Source of the DNA: SAR92 clade bacterium H921
GTDB lineage: Bacteria; Pseudomonadota; Gammaproteobacteria; Pseudomonadales; Porticoccaceae
Length of the DNA stretch: 64,000 bases
Assembly (NCBI GenBank): GCA_025153755.1
Contig: JAOALD010000002.1
Location: forward strand, 1-64,000
Reading direction: 5' to 3'
The translations under genes and the position numbers were made by a program. The notes under the pieces are model-generated. The model saw only the letters and a list, made by a program, of their open reading frames with translations. It did not search any database and was not told the DNA's origin. The first letter of the stretch is position 1. The number at the start of each line of letters is the position of its first letter. Positions 36,549-45,488 of the stretch are shown piece by piece.

Positions 36549-37426
36549 TGGAAGCGCAGTTACTCGAATTAATTGTAACCCCGGTAGAATTTGTATTTGA
36601 TTCTGCAAAGCGTGTTTACTGGCTGTACCTGCTAAGTGCGCTTTTGATAGCCTCCTACGTGGTCGCAAAGCAGGCTGGTGTATGGCAACCGCTGGAGCAG
36701 ATTAAAAGTCTCTTTAACGGCAAGTATTGGTTTTCTCGATCTAGCCTGTTAGATTATTTTTTGATGTTCTTTAATAATGGCATGCGGATTTTGTTGTTAC
36801 TGCCCCTGTTTGGTAGTCATTTGATGCTCACTATTGTTGTGGGCTCTTTTCTTCAGGATAACTTTGGTGATGCTCCTGAACTGGAGATGAGTTGGGTCTT
36901 TATTGCACTACTTTTTAGTACGGTATTTTTCGTTGTCGAAGATCTGAGCCGTTTTCTCCTGCACTACTGTATGCACCGTTTTAATTTTCTCTGGCGCATT
37001 CACAAGACTCATCACAGCGCAACAGTGTTAACACCGTTTACGTTATTTAGAGTACACCCGCTTGAGCATATACTGTATTTTGTCAGAGGCTTGCTGGTGT
37101 TTGGTATAGTGAGTGGTATATTTATATGGCTTTTTTCAGGCAGGCTGACAGGATTGCAGGTTCTGGGCGTCGATGCCTTTGGCTTTGTTTTCAATATGTT
37201 GGCAGCTAACCTAAGACACTCGCATATATGGATCTCTTTCGGTCGATTTGAGCGCGTTTTTATCAGTCCGGCCCAGCATCAACTCCACCATAGCAAGCGA
37301 CACAGATTTTCCAATCTGGGCAGTGTGCTATCTATATGGGATGGCTGGTTTAATACTAGAACCTATGCTTCAAACAGGGAAGAAATAGAGTTTGGGCTGC
37401 CAGATGTGGCCGCACAGAATCATTAA
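36548..37426 (+). CDS. Fatty-acid-hydroxylase/sterol-desaturase-family membrane protein
   Basis: The 292-aa integral membrane protein carries the eight-histidine di-iron signature of this superfamily: HYCMHR (about 139-144), HKTHHS (about 152-157) and QHQLHHSKRH (about 242-251), among four or more helices. It starts at a GTG overlapping the receptor stop by one base, so it is the last gene of the iron-regulated operon. Members hydroxylate or desaturate lipids using di-iron and oxygen; the substrate is unknown. Its presence in an iron-uptake operon is recurring in my recollection but mechanistically unexplained. Confidence 0.9.
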   Translation: MEAQLLELIVTPVEFVFDSAKRVYWLYLLSALLIASYVVAKQAGVWQPLEQIKSLFNGKYWFSRSSLLDYFLMFFNNGMRILLLLPLFGSHLMLTIVVGSFLQDNFGDAPELEMSWVFIALLFSTVFFVVEDLSRFLLHYCMHRFNFLWRIHKTHHSATVLTPFTLFRVHPLEHILYFVRGLLVFGIVSGIFIWLFSGRLTGLQVLGVDAFGFVFNMLAANLRHSHIWISFGRFERVFISPAQHQLHHSKRHRFSNLGSVLSIWDGWFNTRTYASNREEIEFGLPDVAAQNH

Positions 37427-37599
37427 AAGCTCTGTTAAAATTCAATCTCCACGTTATAGTCAGATACTCAATGCTAGAACAGTGCTGGCGCGATCGCTAA
37501 GAATAGAAATTAATTTGCTATGACTATTTTTTAGGAGCCCGTAAGCAGGTAGAATCCCGATCATCTGAAATATATTATCTTTTAAGAGGAACAGCCGTT

Positions 37600-37947
37600 A
37601 TGGACATTATGGAAACCATCCGTGATCAGGTGGAAAACAATGCAGTACTGCTTTACATGAAAGGCTCGCCGAATCAGCCACAATGTGGATTTTCTTCGCG
37701 CACCGTGCAGGCGCTTATGGGTTGTGGCCAGCGTTTTGCTTATGTAGACATTCTGTCTAATCCAGAAATTCGCGCCAATCTGCCTGCCTATGGTAACTGG
37801 CCCACCTTTCCACAGCTTTGGGTTGGTGGCGAACTAATCGGTGGCTGCGATATTGTTACCGACATGCATGAAAAAGGTGAGTTAAAGCCAATTATCGATG
37901 ATGTGCTTGGCGAGCAGGCTGCTGACGATGTAGAGGGTCAGAGCTAG
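37600..37947 (+). CDS. grxD: Monothiol glutaredoxin (Grx4 type)
   Basis: Grx4-type glutaredoxins carry and deliver [2Fe-2S] clusters. The 115-aa protein has the monothiol active site CGFS (in QPQCGFSSRTVQAL, about 28-31), the WPTFPQLW turn and GGCDIVTDMHEKGEL glutathione site. AAGAGGAACAG precedes the ATG. It follows the iron operon on the same strand but after a 170-bp gap, so it has its own promoter. Confidence 0.96.
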   Translation: MDIMETIRDQVENNAVLLYMKGSPNQPQCGFSSRTVQALMGCGQRFAYVDILSNPEIRANLPAYGNWPTFPQLWVGGELIGGCDIVTDMHEKGELKPIIDDVLGEQAADDVEGQS

Positions 37948-38104
37948 CTAGAGGCCTATAGCTGGACCGCAGGATAACTCGAGTTGCTTTATCCAGCGCC
38001 TTTCTATCAGAGTGATAAAATATTTTTATTAGCTGATAGCATTAAGCTATGAGATCATGAAATCCAACATTTAAATCTTTATTAATGAAAAAAGGAGTAC
38101 TCTA

Positions 38105-38710
38105 ATGGGCGTATTAGTTGGCCGGTCAGCACCTGACTTTACCGCTGCTGCAGTTACTGGAAGCGGCGAAATTATCGAAAATTTTAACTTGGCAGAAAGT
38201 ATCAAAGGCAAGAAAGCAGTCATCTTCTTCTATCCTTTGGATTTCACCTTCGTCTGCCCATCTGAACTAATTGCATTTGATCATCGTTATGCGGAATTCC
38301 AAAGCCGTGGTGTGGAAGTGATTGGTGTGTCAATTGACTCACAGTTTTCACACAACGCATGGCGTAACACTGCTATCAATGATGGTGGTATTGGTCAGGT
38401 TAAATATACATTGGTTGCGGATGTTAAGCATGAGATCTGCAATGCCTACGATGTAGAGCATCCTGAGGCCGGTGTTGCCTTCCGCGCATCATTTTTAATT
38501 GACGAAGAGGGTATGGTTCGTCATCAGGTGGTAAACGATCTTCCCCTGGGCCGTAATGTTGATGAGATGCTACGTATGGTAGATGCGTTGAGTTTCCACA
38601 CTGAGCATGGTGAAGTTTGTCCTGCGGGTTGGAACCGCGGCGATGCGGGTATGAAAGACACTACTGCTGGTGTTGCTGAATACCTATCAGAGCATGCAGA
38701 ATCACTTTAA
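38105..38710 (+). CDS. 2-Cys peroxiredoxin (AhpC/Prx1 type)
   Basis: This enzyme reduces hydrogen peroxide and organic hydroperoxides. The 201-aa protein has the peroxidatic cysteine in DFTFVCPSEL (about 52) and the resolving cysteine in GEVCPAGW (about 173), like typical two-Cys peroxiredoxins. AAAAAAGGAGTACTCT precedes the ATG, an excellent ribosome-binding site. It is a single-gene unit ending in a strong terminator. No reductase partner (AhpF or thioredoxin) is adjacent. Confidence 0.96.
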   Translation: MGVLVGRSAPDFTAAAVTGSGEIIENFNLAESIKGKKAVIFFYPLDFTFVCPSELIAFDHRYAEFQSRGVEVIGVSIDSQFSHNAWRNTAINDGGIGQVKYTLVADVKHEICNAYDVEHPEAGVAFRASFLIDEEGMVRHQVVNDLPLGRNVDEMLRMVDALSFHTEHGEVCPAGWNRGDAGMKDTTAGVAEYLSEHAESL

Positions 38711-38738
38711 AACATAAGCGATAGTCTGCAGTTCTAAG

Positions 38739-38768
38739 ACCCCGCACCTCATAGTGCGGGGTTTTTTT
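38739..38768 (+). terminator. Intrinsic terminator of the peroxiredoxin gene
   Basis: CCCCGCAC (38740-38747) and GTGCGGGG (38754-38761) form a perfect 8-bp stem with a 6-nt loop, followed by seven T residues. Confidence 0.95.
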
Positions 38769-38815
38769 AATGGCTGTAATAGATGGTTCTTGGACTCTAC
38801 CGTTTACTAGTTAAC

Positions 38816-39376
38816 TTATTTTGTTGTAACTCTTCGGCTTTTCCATGGCCGCTTGATCTCATCGTGCTTTACTGCAAACTCTCCCGTAGGGCGATCTTTA
38901 AGGAAATAATCAAGTGCCAGTTCCACTACCGGAAAGGCTAATTCGGCCCAAGGAATATCTGCCTCGTTAAATAATGCGACTTCAGAGGATTCGGAGCTAG
39001 GACCAAACATAGGTTGTTCTAAATGACCACGGTAAAACACATAGACCTGATTGATTTGTGGAATATCAAACAGCGCATAGAGCTGAGGATTAATCACGGT
39101 CGCATTAGCCTCCTCTTCGCATTCCCGCAGAGCGCCTTCCAAAGAGGACTCGCCGTTCTCCAAAAAACCAGCGGGAAGGGTCCAAAATCCATGGCGTGGT
39201 TCTATAGAGCGTTTGCACAGAAGTATCTGATCACCATAAACCGGCAGTACACCGGCAATAATTTTCGGATTTTGATAATGGATCTCTCCGCAATGATCAC
39301 AGACATGGCGTTCGCGATTATCATCTACAGGTATTTTAAGGCTAACAGTGTTACCGCAACTAGAACAAAATTTCAT
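38816..39376 (-). CDS. Nudix hydrolase with N-terminal zinc ribbon
   Basis: From the ATG of MKFCSSCGN the protein has 186 residues. It shows a zinc ribbon (CSSC and CDHC, about 4-28) and a Nudix fold with the box GFLENGESSLEGALRECEEEANA (about 71-93), matching GX5EX7REUXEEXGU. Proteins of this type hydrolyse ADP-ribose, NADH or similar nucleoside diphosphates linked to another group. The start 13 codons upstream is less likely because the cysteine motif should be near the N-terminus. Divergent from the next gene. Confidence 0.9.
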   Translation of the reverse strand: MKFCSSCGNTVSLKIPVDDNRERHVCDHCGEIHYQNPKIIAGVLPVYGDQILLCKRSIEPRHGFWTLPAGFLENGESSLEGALRECEEEANATVINPQLYALFDIPQINQVYVFYRGHLEQPMFGPSSESSEVALFNEADIPWAELAFPVVELALDYFLKDRPTGEFAVKHDEIKRPWKSRRVTTK

Positions 39377-39417
39377 GAAAATCTCAGAAAGTGAACAGAG
39401 CTGAGTATAATGCACAA

Positions 39418-40044
39418 ATGCTAGAAACGATTAAAAATCAGTTAAAAAAGTTTCCCCTTGACCAGTCCTATTACAGCTCGAAGGATTCTGCAGTGGCGGC
39501 AGCTGTGTTGCTGTTGTTGCATGGAGATCCGGAAGATCCTCAGATAGTGCTAACACAGCGTGCTATGCACCTTAATAACCACGCTGGAGAAGTAGCATTT
39601 CCTGGAGGTATGTGGGATGCAACGGATAAAAACTTATTGCATACAGCACTGCGAGAAACACATGAAGAAATTGGTGTGCCTCCCCATTTGATAGAGCCAA
39701 TTGCCATGCTGCCAGTGGCGTCTCCTAAAAGCCGTAGCCTGAATGTGACACCTTTTGTTGGTATAGCTAATGGCCCATTGGAATTAAAGTCTGAGCCGTC
39801 TGAAATAGCGGCTATATTCGATGTCCCTGTCAGTGTTTTTACTGACATCAATCGGTATCAGTACTTTGAAATAAAAAATGCCTCTGGTGCGCTCAAGTTT
39901 CCATGTCTGTTATTTAAAGGGTATAAAATATGGGGGTTCACATTAAAAGTGCTGGTCGATATGCTAAATGTGACCCTAAATGCTGGGATTGAATTAGAAT
40001 ACCCAAGCGATGCTCGCATAGAAGATTTGCGTAAACGAGGATAA
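39418..40044 (+). CDS. Nudix hydrolase, CoA pyrophosphatase type
   Basis: The 208-aa protein has the CoA-specific extension motif HAGEVAFPGGMWDATD directly before the Nudix box ALRETHEEIGV (about 47-80), as in NudL/CoA diphosphatases that cleave CoA and its oxidised forms. A GTG nine codons upstream is an alternative start. It heads a short plus-strand cluster with the gamma carbonic anhydrase-like gene (3 bp apart) and DUF1289. Divergent from another Nudix gene. Confidence 0.88.
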   Translation: MLETIKNQLKKFPLDQSYYSSKDSAVAAAVLLLLHGDPEDPQIVLTQRAMHLNNHAGEVAFPGGMWDATDKNLLHTALRETHEEIGVPPHLIEPIAMLPVASPKSRSLNVTPFVGIANGPLELKSEPSEIAAIFDVPVSVFTDINRYQYFEIKNASGALKFPCLLFKGYKIWGFTLKVLVDMLNVTLNAGIELEYPSDARIEDLRKRG

Positions 40045-40046
40045 AA

Positions 40047-40571
40047 ATGATTTATCGAATTGGTGATGATAGGCCGGAAATCCACGAGTCAGTATTTGTA
40101 GCTGCAAGCGCTGACGTTATGGGAAAAGTCATTCTTAAAGAGCAGTCCAGCGTGTGGTTTAATGCAGTGATTCGAGGTGACTGTGACGTTATTGAAGTGG
40201 GTGCACGCACAAATATACAAGATGGTGCGGTAATCCATTGTGATGCCGGTCAGCCACTTAAAATAGGTGAGGATGTCACGGTTGGTCACAATGCGATGAT
40301 TCATTGCCTAGAGGTAGGTGATCGTACCCTAGTTGGTATTAATGCGGTCATCCTGGATGGTGCCAAAGTAGGCAGTGATTGTATTATTGGCGCCAATGCC
40401 CTGGTTAAAGCCGGCGCCGTGATTCCTAATGGGTCGATGGTGGTTGGCTCTCCCGGAAAGGTCATTCGTGAGACTGATGAAAAGACCAGGCAGTTCCTTT
40501 TGGGTTCAGCTGCCCACTATGTTCATGAGGCTCATAAAATGACAATTGATTTAGTGGAGATAGAGCGTTGA
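40047..40571 (+). CDS. Gamma carbonic anhydrase-like hexapeptide-repeat protein (YrdA family)
   Basis: The 174-aa product is a left-handed beta-helix made of hexapeptide repeats (for example VIRGDCDVIEVGARTNIQDG). Putative metal-binding histidines lie at VIHCD, VGHNAMIHC (about 69, 86 and 91), as in gamma carbonic anhydrases and E. coli YrdA. Activity is often absent in this branch. It lies 2 bp after the CoA pyrophosphatase and overlaps the DUF1289 gene by 4 bp. Confidence 0.93.
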   Translation: MIYRIGDDRPEIHESVFVAASADVMGKVILKEQSSVWFNAVIRGDCDVIEVGARTNIQDGAVIHCDAGQPLKIGEDVTVGHNAMIHCLEVGDRTLVGINAVILDGAKVGSDCIIGANALVKAGAVIPNGSMVVGSPGKVIRETDEKTRQFLLGSAAHYVHEAHKMTIDLVEIER

Positions 40572-40756
40572 TAGTGACTAAGCTCGTAGCCTCGCCCTGC
40601 AGCTCTATCTGTTCACTAAATGAGGAAGATACCTGCATTGGTTGCTTTCGAACCAGAGCTGAGATCACAAAATGGAGCTCTCTTGATGATCAGCAGCGCC
40701 TTGATGTTATAGCTCTCTGTAGTGAGAGAGCGCAAAAACATCCTGTTGCTGAGTAG
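40568..40756 (+). CDS. DUF1289-family small cysteine-rich protein
   Basis: The 62-aa protein has the DUF1289 pattern PCSSICSLNEEDTCIGCFRT (about 10-29) with four cysteines, then a helix with ITKWSSL. These proteins probably bind zinc or an iron-sulfur cluster; function unknown. The start may be TTG at 40568 (overlapping the previous TGA) or GTG at 40574. It often neighbours gamma carbonic anhydrase-like genes. Confidence 0.85.
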   Translation: MIVTKLVASPCSSICSLNEEDTCIGCFRTRAEITKWSSLDDQQRLDVIALCSERAQKHPVAE

Positions 40757-40757
40757 A

Positions 40758-40783
40758 GCTTCAGAGGGTCATTCCTCTGAAGC
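40758..40783. terminator. Hairpin between convergent genes DUF1289 and CorC-like
   Basis: GCTTCAGAGG (40758-40767) and CCTCTGAAGC (40774-40783) form a perfect 10-bp stem with a 6-nt loop, overlapping the end of the minus-strand gene. T-runs on either side are weak, so termination is probable but not certain. Confidence 0.6.
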
Positions 40784-42046
40784 ATTCTTTGGTTTAAGGC
40801 AAACAACTCCCACTTTCTTGATCATGGTGCCATTGATTTCCTCTGTCTGAAATCTATAGTCATCTACTATAAAACTTACGTTACCATCTGGAATGCTTTC
40901 GAGCTGTTCAAGCGCTAATCCATTTATTGTTTTAGGGCCATCTGTAGGCAGCTCCCAGCCAGTGGCTTTATTGACTTCACGCACGGTAGCAGCACCATCA
41001 ATCAGATAGCTACCATCTTTGCGGGCCACCACCTCATCCATATCATCCGCTGTGTTAGTAGTGAAGTCACCGACAATCTCTTCTAAGATATCTTCCAAAG
41101 TCACTAGGCCCTGAACTTCACCATATTCATCAACCACAACTGCAAAGCGCTTACGGGTTTCTTTGAAATTGAGTAATTGGGTGGTCAATGTGGTGCTTTC
41201 AGGGATGAAGTAGGCCTCCTCAGCGAAGCGCTTAATCGCGTTGTGGGTCACTGTCTCAGCACGCAGCAGATGATTGGCCTTACGAGCGTGAAAGATACCT
41301 ACAATATTATTAATATCACCCTCATAGATTGGTTGGCGAGTGTATTCTGAAGACAGAATGTTTCCCATCAGTTCATCAATACTGTCTTCCAGATCAAGAC
41401 CCTTAACTTCATTGCGCGGGATCATAATATCTTCAACTGTAACGTTCTCCAGGTCGAGGATACCTCTGAGCATGCCTTGCTTGCCTTGGGATAGTTTATG
41501 CCCAGAGATATCTACCAAAGACTTTAGTTCCTCGTTGTCCAGTGCATCATCACGATCCTTATTGGGATCAAAACCTAGCAGGGAGATGAGCGCGTTGGTA
41601 AGTCTGTTGACCGCCCATACTAATGGCGTTAGGAGTTGCAACATAGGTTTTAAGACATGACTTGCCTTAAAGGCAAACCATTCGGGATTCTGCGCAGCAA
41701 TGGTCTTGGGCGTGACCTCAGAGAACACCAGGACCATGATAGTCAAAGAAGCCGTGGCTACCCAGGGTGCGGCGGCTTCTCCGACATAAATTATCGCCAG
41801 CATATTGGCAATAATTGCCGCCAATATATTGACTGCATTGTTGCCAATCAGAATTAGACCGATAAGCCGATCCGGCATAGCGAGTAACTTCGCTGCACGG
41901 CGTGCGCCTGAGCTTTGTTTGCGCTGATGGCGGAGCCGATATCGGTTTAACGACATCATTCCGGTTTCAGAGCCAGAGAAGAATGCGGATACTAATAAGA
42001 GTGCTACGAGCATTAGCCACAACACCCAGGGGTGGGAACCGTCCAA
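40769..42046 (-). CDS. CNNM/CBS-domain protein, HlyC/CorC family (YfjD-like)
   Basis: The 425-aa inner-membrane protein has a CNNM domain with about four helices (1-180; starts ALLLVSAFFSGSETGMMSLN), a CBS pair (about 205-330, including IMIPRNEVKGLD and FAVVVDEYGEVQGLVTLEDI) and a C-terminal CorC/HlyC transporter-associated domain. Such proteins are linked to magnesium or cobalt efflux, but the transport activity of this branch is not well defined. The position next to ypjD and ffh matches E. coli yfjD. Confidence 0.93.
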   Translation of the reverse strand: MDGSHPWVLWLMLVALLLVSAFFSGSETGMMSLNRYRLRHQRKQSSGARRAAKLLAMPDRLIGLILIGNNAVNILAAIIANMLAIIYVGEAAAPWVATASLTIMVLVFSEVTPKTIAAQNPEWFAFKASHVLKPMLQLLTPLVWAVNRLTNALISLLGFDPNKDRDDALDNEELKSLVDISGHKLSQGKQGMLRGILDLENVTVEDIMIPRNEVKGLDLEDSIDELMGNILSSEYTRQPIYEGDINNIVGIFHARKANHLLRAETVTHNAIKRFAEEAYFIPESTTLTTQLLNFKETRKRFAVVVDEYGEVQGLVTLEDILEEIVGDFTTNTADDMDEVVARKDGSYLIDGAATVREVNKATGWELPTDGPKTINGLALEQLESIPDGNVSFIVDDYRFQTEEINGTMIKKVGVVCLKPKNASEE

Positions 42047-42118
42047 AGATAGGAACCTCAGTAATTACGGAAGAATATGTTGAAGTAGTTTGTCCGCTTT
42101 AGCAATAGGATTCTGTTA

Positions 42119-42913
42119 CTAGATTAGGATAAATTCTAATACGATTTTGCTGCCAATATAGCCAACTAAGATGGCGGCAAATCCACCCCATGTCCAGCGA
42201 ATCGCTTTATTACCCCGCCAGCCGCGGCTGTGGCGACCCCACAGGAGGGTGGCATAAACAACCCAGGCGACAAGGCTAAATGTTACCTTGTGTACCAAAT
42301 GTTGAGCAAAGAGGTCGTCATAGAACATAAAACCGCTGACTAAAGACAGGGTTAGTAGTATCTCACCAGCCCAAATAAGCTCAAACAATAATGTCTCCAT
42401 AGTTTGAACCGGCGGTAAGGTACGCATAAGAATATTTTGATGCTTATGCTTTAACTGCCAGTCTTGATAGCCCGCTAATAGAGCCTGAAATGCCGCTATA
42501 GCCAGTAAACTATAGGCGAGGATGGAGATAAGCACATGCCCCTGTATTGGCGCAGACATCAGTGCTGGCGCCTTGCTACTCGTGCTAGTTATAGCTGCAA
42601 GCAGGCACAGTACTGAAACAGGCATTAATATTAGGTAGAGGCTGTGTAGAGGCTTCTTCAGGCCGCTAACAAACACCAAGATATTGGTTACCAGAGCAAG
42701 AAGGGCAATAATCTTGAGTAAACTTAAATCCAGGCCGCCATCGACCAAAATCAGCTTCGCAATTGCCAGCGCATGTAGACAGATTCCAATACCAGTGATG
42801 GCTTGCAATGAGCTTGGATTAAAGTGTGGGCCTTTACGCAGCAGCAACAGGTGGTGAACCAGCCCGTACGTATAAGCGGCGATTGCGGCAAAACCCAGTA
42901 TAGAGCCTGTCAT
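42119..42913 (-). CDS. ypjD: CcsA/YpjD-family inner-membrane protein
   Basis: The 264-aa protein has about eight membrane helices and belongs to the cytochrome c assembly superfamily, with histidines at predicted helix ends (VHHLLLLRKG at the N-terminus, AQHLVHKVTFSLVAWVVYA near 215). YpjD-type members lie beside ffh in many gammaproteobacteria; their role in heme handling is not proven. It is divergent from ffh with 123 bp between. Confidence 0.9.
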   Translation of the reverse strand: MTGSILGFAAIAAYTYGLVHHLLLLRKGPHFNPSSLQAITGIGICLHALAIAKLILVDGGLDLSLLKIIALLALVTNILVFVSGLKKPLHSLYLILMPVSVLCLLAAITSTSSKAPALMSAPIQGHVLISILAYSLLAIAAFQALLAGYQDWQLKHKHQNILMRTLPPVQTMETLLFELIWAGEILLTLSLVSGFMFYDDLFAQHLVHKVTFSLVAWVVYATLLWGRHSRGWRGNKAIRWTWGGFAAILVGYIGSKIVLEFILI

Positions 42914-43036
42914 CAGTAAAATTCGCTAAAAAAGTTACCAGAGTGTGGCATATTCGGGCCACAGGGTGAAGAGCATGATGGAATTATTGCTATAATGGTG
43001 CTTTAAAATGAATTGCTGGAAGTTATCTGCATGGCC

Positions 43037-44419
43037 ATGTTTGAAAATTTAAGTGATCGTCTCTCCCAGAGCCTTAAAAAAATCTCTGGAAAAGCTAGTC
43101 TCAGTGAAAAAAATATCGAAGAAACCCTTCGCGAAGTCCGTATGGCGCTGCTCGAAGCCGATGTTGCGCTGCCGGTCGTTAAAGACTTTGTGGAGCTGGT
43201 AAAAGAGCGCGCATTGGGCAAAGAGGTCAACAGTAGCCTCAATCCTGGTCAGCAGTTCCTTAAAATTGTTCAGGCCGAGCTAGAGAGGGTGATGGGGGAG
43301 CAAAACGAATCCCTTAATCTGGCCCAGCAACCACCGGCGATTATCTTGATGGCTGGCTTGCAAGGTGCGGGTAAAACAACCTCTGTGGCTAAATTATCTC
43401 GTTATCTAAGTGAGCGTGATAAGAAGAAAGTTATGGTGGTGTCGGCAGATGTTTATCGCCCAGCAGCTATTGAGCAGCTTAGAACCTTGGCTGGTGATGT
43501 GGGTGCGGAATTTTTCCCAAGTGATCCCGGTGAAAAACCGGTTGCTATCGTTAAGTCGGCGATTGCGGCGGCCAAAACCAAATTTGCCGATGTATTGATT
43601 ATTGATACTGCCGGCCGATTAGCCGTCGACAGTGAAATGATGGCTGAGATTAAAGACATCCATAAGGTCGCCAACCCAGTCGAAACGTTGTTTGTCATAG
43701 ATGCAATGATTGGTCAAGATGCGGTTAATACCGCCAAAGCTTTCAATGACGCACTGCCGCTTACTGGCGTTATTCTAACCAAGGTTGATGGCGATGCCCG
43801 TGGCGGTGCGGCTCTATCTGTTAGGCATATTACTGGCAAGCCGATCAAATTTCTCGGTGTTGGTGAAAAGGTGGATGCGCTCGAGCCATTTCATCCCGAA
43901 CGTATAGCTTCTCGCATATTGGGCATGGGCGATGTTCTCAGTCTTATTGAAGACGTTGAGCGCAAAGTTGACAAGAAAAAAGCTGAGAAACTGGCGCAAA
44001 AAGTTGCTAAGGGCAAGGGCTTTGATCTCGAAGACCTGCGTGACCAGCTTCAGCAAATGAAAAGTATGGGTGGCATGGCAGGTATGTTGGATAAACTGCC
44101 CGGTATGGGCAATATGGCGCAGCTGGCCCAACAGCAAGATACGACCAGCCAATTTTCCCGCATGGAATGTATCATTGACTCGATGACGCCAAAGGAGCGG
44201 CGCAATCCAGATATTCTTAATGGATCCCGTAAGCGGCGCATCACCGTTGGTTCCGGCACCAGCATTCAGGATCTTAACCGTTTGCTAAAGCAGCATAAGC
44301 AGATGGGCAAAATGATGAAAAAAATGAAGGGCAAAGGGATGCAAAATATGATGCGCGGCATGGGTGGTATGGCGCCAACTGGCGGTGGTTTGCCGCCCGG
44401 CATGTTCCCGCGCCGCTAA
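43037..44419 (+). CDS. ffh: Signal recognition particle protein Ffh
   Basis: Ffh binds 4.5S RNA and signal sequences of inner-membrane proteins on the ribosome and delivers them to FtsY. The 460-aa protein has the N domain, the GTPase G domain (GLQGAGKTTSVAKL at about 107, DTAGR, TKVDGDARGG) and a methionine-rich M domain ending KMKGKGMQNMMRGMGGM. The start is the ATG of MFENLSDRL; an ATG two codons upstream is possible. It precedes the rpsP operon. Confidence 0.98.
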   Translation: MFENLSDRLSQSLKKISGKASLSEKNIEETLREVRMALLEADVALPVVKDFVELVKERALGKEVNSSLNPGQQFLKIVQAELERVMGEQNESLNLAQQPPAIILMAGLQGAGKTTSVAKLSRYLSERDKKKVMVVSADVYRPAAIEQLRTLAGDVGAEFFPSDPGEKPVAIVKSAIAAAKTKFADVLIIDTAGRLAVDSEMMAEIKDIHKVANPVETLFVIDAMIGQDAVNTAKAFNDALPLTGVILTKVDGDARGGAALSVRHITGKPIKFLGVGEKVDALEPFHPERIASRILGMGDVLSLIEDVERKVDKKKAEKLAQKVAKGKGFDLEDLRDQLQQMKSMGGMAGMLDKLPGMGNMAQLAQQQDTTSQFSRMECIIDSMTPKERRNPDILNGSRKRRITVGSGTSIQDLNRLLKQHKQMGKMMKKMKGKGMQNMMRGMGGMAPTGGGLPPGMFPRR

Positions 44420-44636
44420 GTCATAGCCCTCGGTCCTTTGTGAGAGTTTTTTTTAGATTAAAATCAGTGAGATAAAAGCTGTTTATTTTCCTCTAAAGTA
44501 GTTTCCTTTCATTGCCTTTTGACGTAATATGACGCGCCTTTCGTGGGGGTCCCGCTATAGTTGCGTGGCACATGAATAGCACTTAAACAAGCATCAAGTA
44601 TGGCGATAGTGCCACTTGAACACAGGATTTCAGTAA

Positions 44637-44888
44637 ATGGTAACAATTAGATTGGCTCGTGGCGGCGCGAAAAAGCGTCCCTTTTACCACATCACAGTTT
44701 CTGACTCGCGCAAAGCACGTGATGCTCGATACATTGAGCGTATTGGCTTTTTTAACCCGGTTGCCCGCGGTGCTGAAGAGCGTCTGCGAGTGGATCTTGA
44801 GCGTGCCGCATACTGGCAGGGTCAAGGCGCACAGATTAGCGATCGTGTTTCTGCATTGTTGAAAGAGGCTGCCAAGCTAGCAGCCTAA
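44637..44888 (+). CDS. rpsP: 30S ribosomal protein S16
   Basis: The 83-aa protein has the S16 signature [19 protein letters not shown] and ERIGFFNP. It is the first gene of the conserved rpsP-rimM-trmD-rplS operon. A 217-bp gap after ffh provides the operon promoter; I could not pick one promoter with confidence. The ATG has only a weak ribosome-binding site (AGGATTTCAGTAA). Confidence 0.98.
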   Translation: MVTIRLARGGAKKRPFYHITVSDSRKARDARYIERIGFFNPVARGAEERLRVDLERAAYWQGQGAQISDRVSALLKEAAKLAA

Positions 44889-44904
44889 ATAGGTACTGCA
44901 GCCT

Positions 44905-45447
44905 GTGAGTAGCCGTCAAAATAGCCCGGAAACACTGATTGTAGGCCGTATAACAACAGTGTTCGGTGTGCGCGGATGGGTCAAGGTGTTCTCGTATACA
45001 GAGCAGATAGAAACATTGTTCGACTACCAGCCCTGGTGGATAGATAGTGCTACCGGCCCGCAACAGATCGTTGTTGATGAATGGAAGCGACACGCAGATG
45101 GTCTAGTGGTGCATATCAAAGGTGTGGACGATAGAGACGTAGCTCGTGCCTGGTGTAACCAGAACATCTGTGTTGATAAAAGCCAGCTTCCCGAATTAAA
45201 TCGCGAAGAATTCTATTGGCATCAACTCGAAGGTCTCGCAGTTATGAGTCACTTTGAGGGCCGAAAGATACGGCTCGGTGTTGTGAAGTCTTTGTTAGAA
45301 ACTGGTGCTAATGATGTGCTGGTGATCACAGGCGATACAGGCAGTATCGATAGGGAAGAGCGGCTAATCCCCTATGTTGATCAGTTTGTTACCAACATAG
45401 ACATGGCGACTCAAACGATCGATGTGATCTGGGATCCAGAGTTTTAA
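44905..45447 (+). CDS. rimM: Ribosome maturation factor RimM
   Basis: RimM helps assemble the 30S head and binds S19. The 180-aa product has the RimM N-domain ([20 protein letters not shown]) and the PRC-barrel C-domain (HQLEGLAVM...[17 protein letters not shown]). Translation starts at GTG, 16 bp after rpsP. Length and order match the operon in other gammaproteobacteria. Confidence 0.97.
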   Translation: MSSRQNSPETLIVGRITTVFGVRGWVKVFSYTEQIETLFDYQPWWIDSATGPQQIVVDEWKRHADGLVVHIKGVDDRDVARAWCNQNICVDKSQLPELNREEFYWHQLEGLAVMSHFEGRKIRLGVVKSLLETGANDVLVITGDTGSIDREERLIPYVDQFVTNIDMATQTIDVIWDPEF

Positions 45448-45488
45448 GGGATAATTCTGGGCACATTGAGTCAACAGAGGTGGGAAGA

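Noticed and set aside
44420-44636. A specific promoter for the rpsP operon in the ffh-rpsP gap
   Set aside because: Several TTGAC- and TATAAT-like hexamers occur but none pair at 16-18 bp spacing convincingly.
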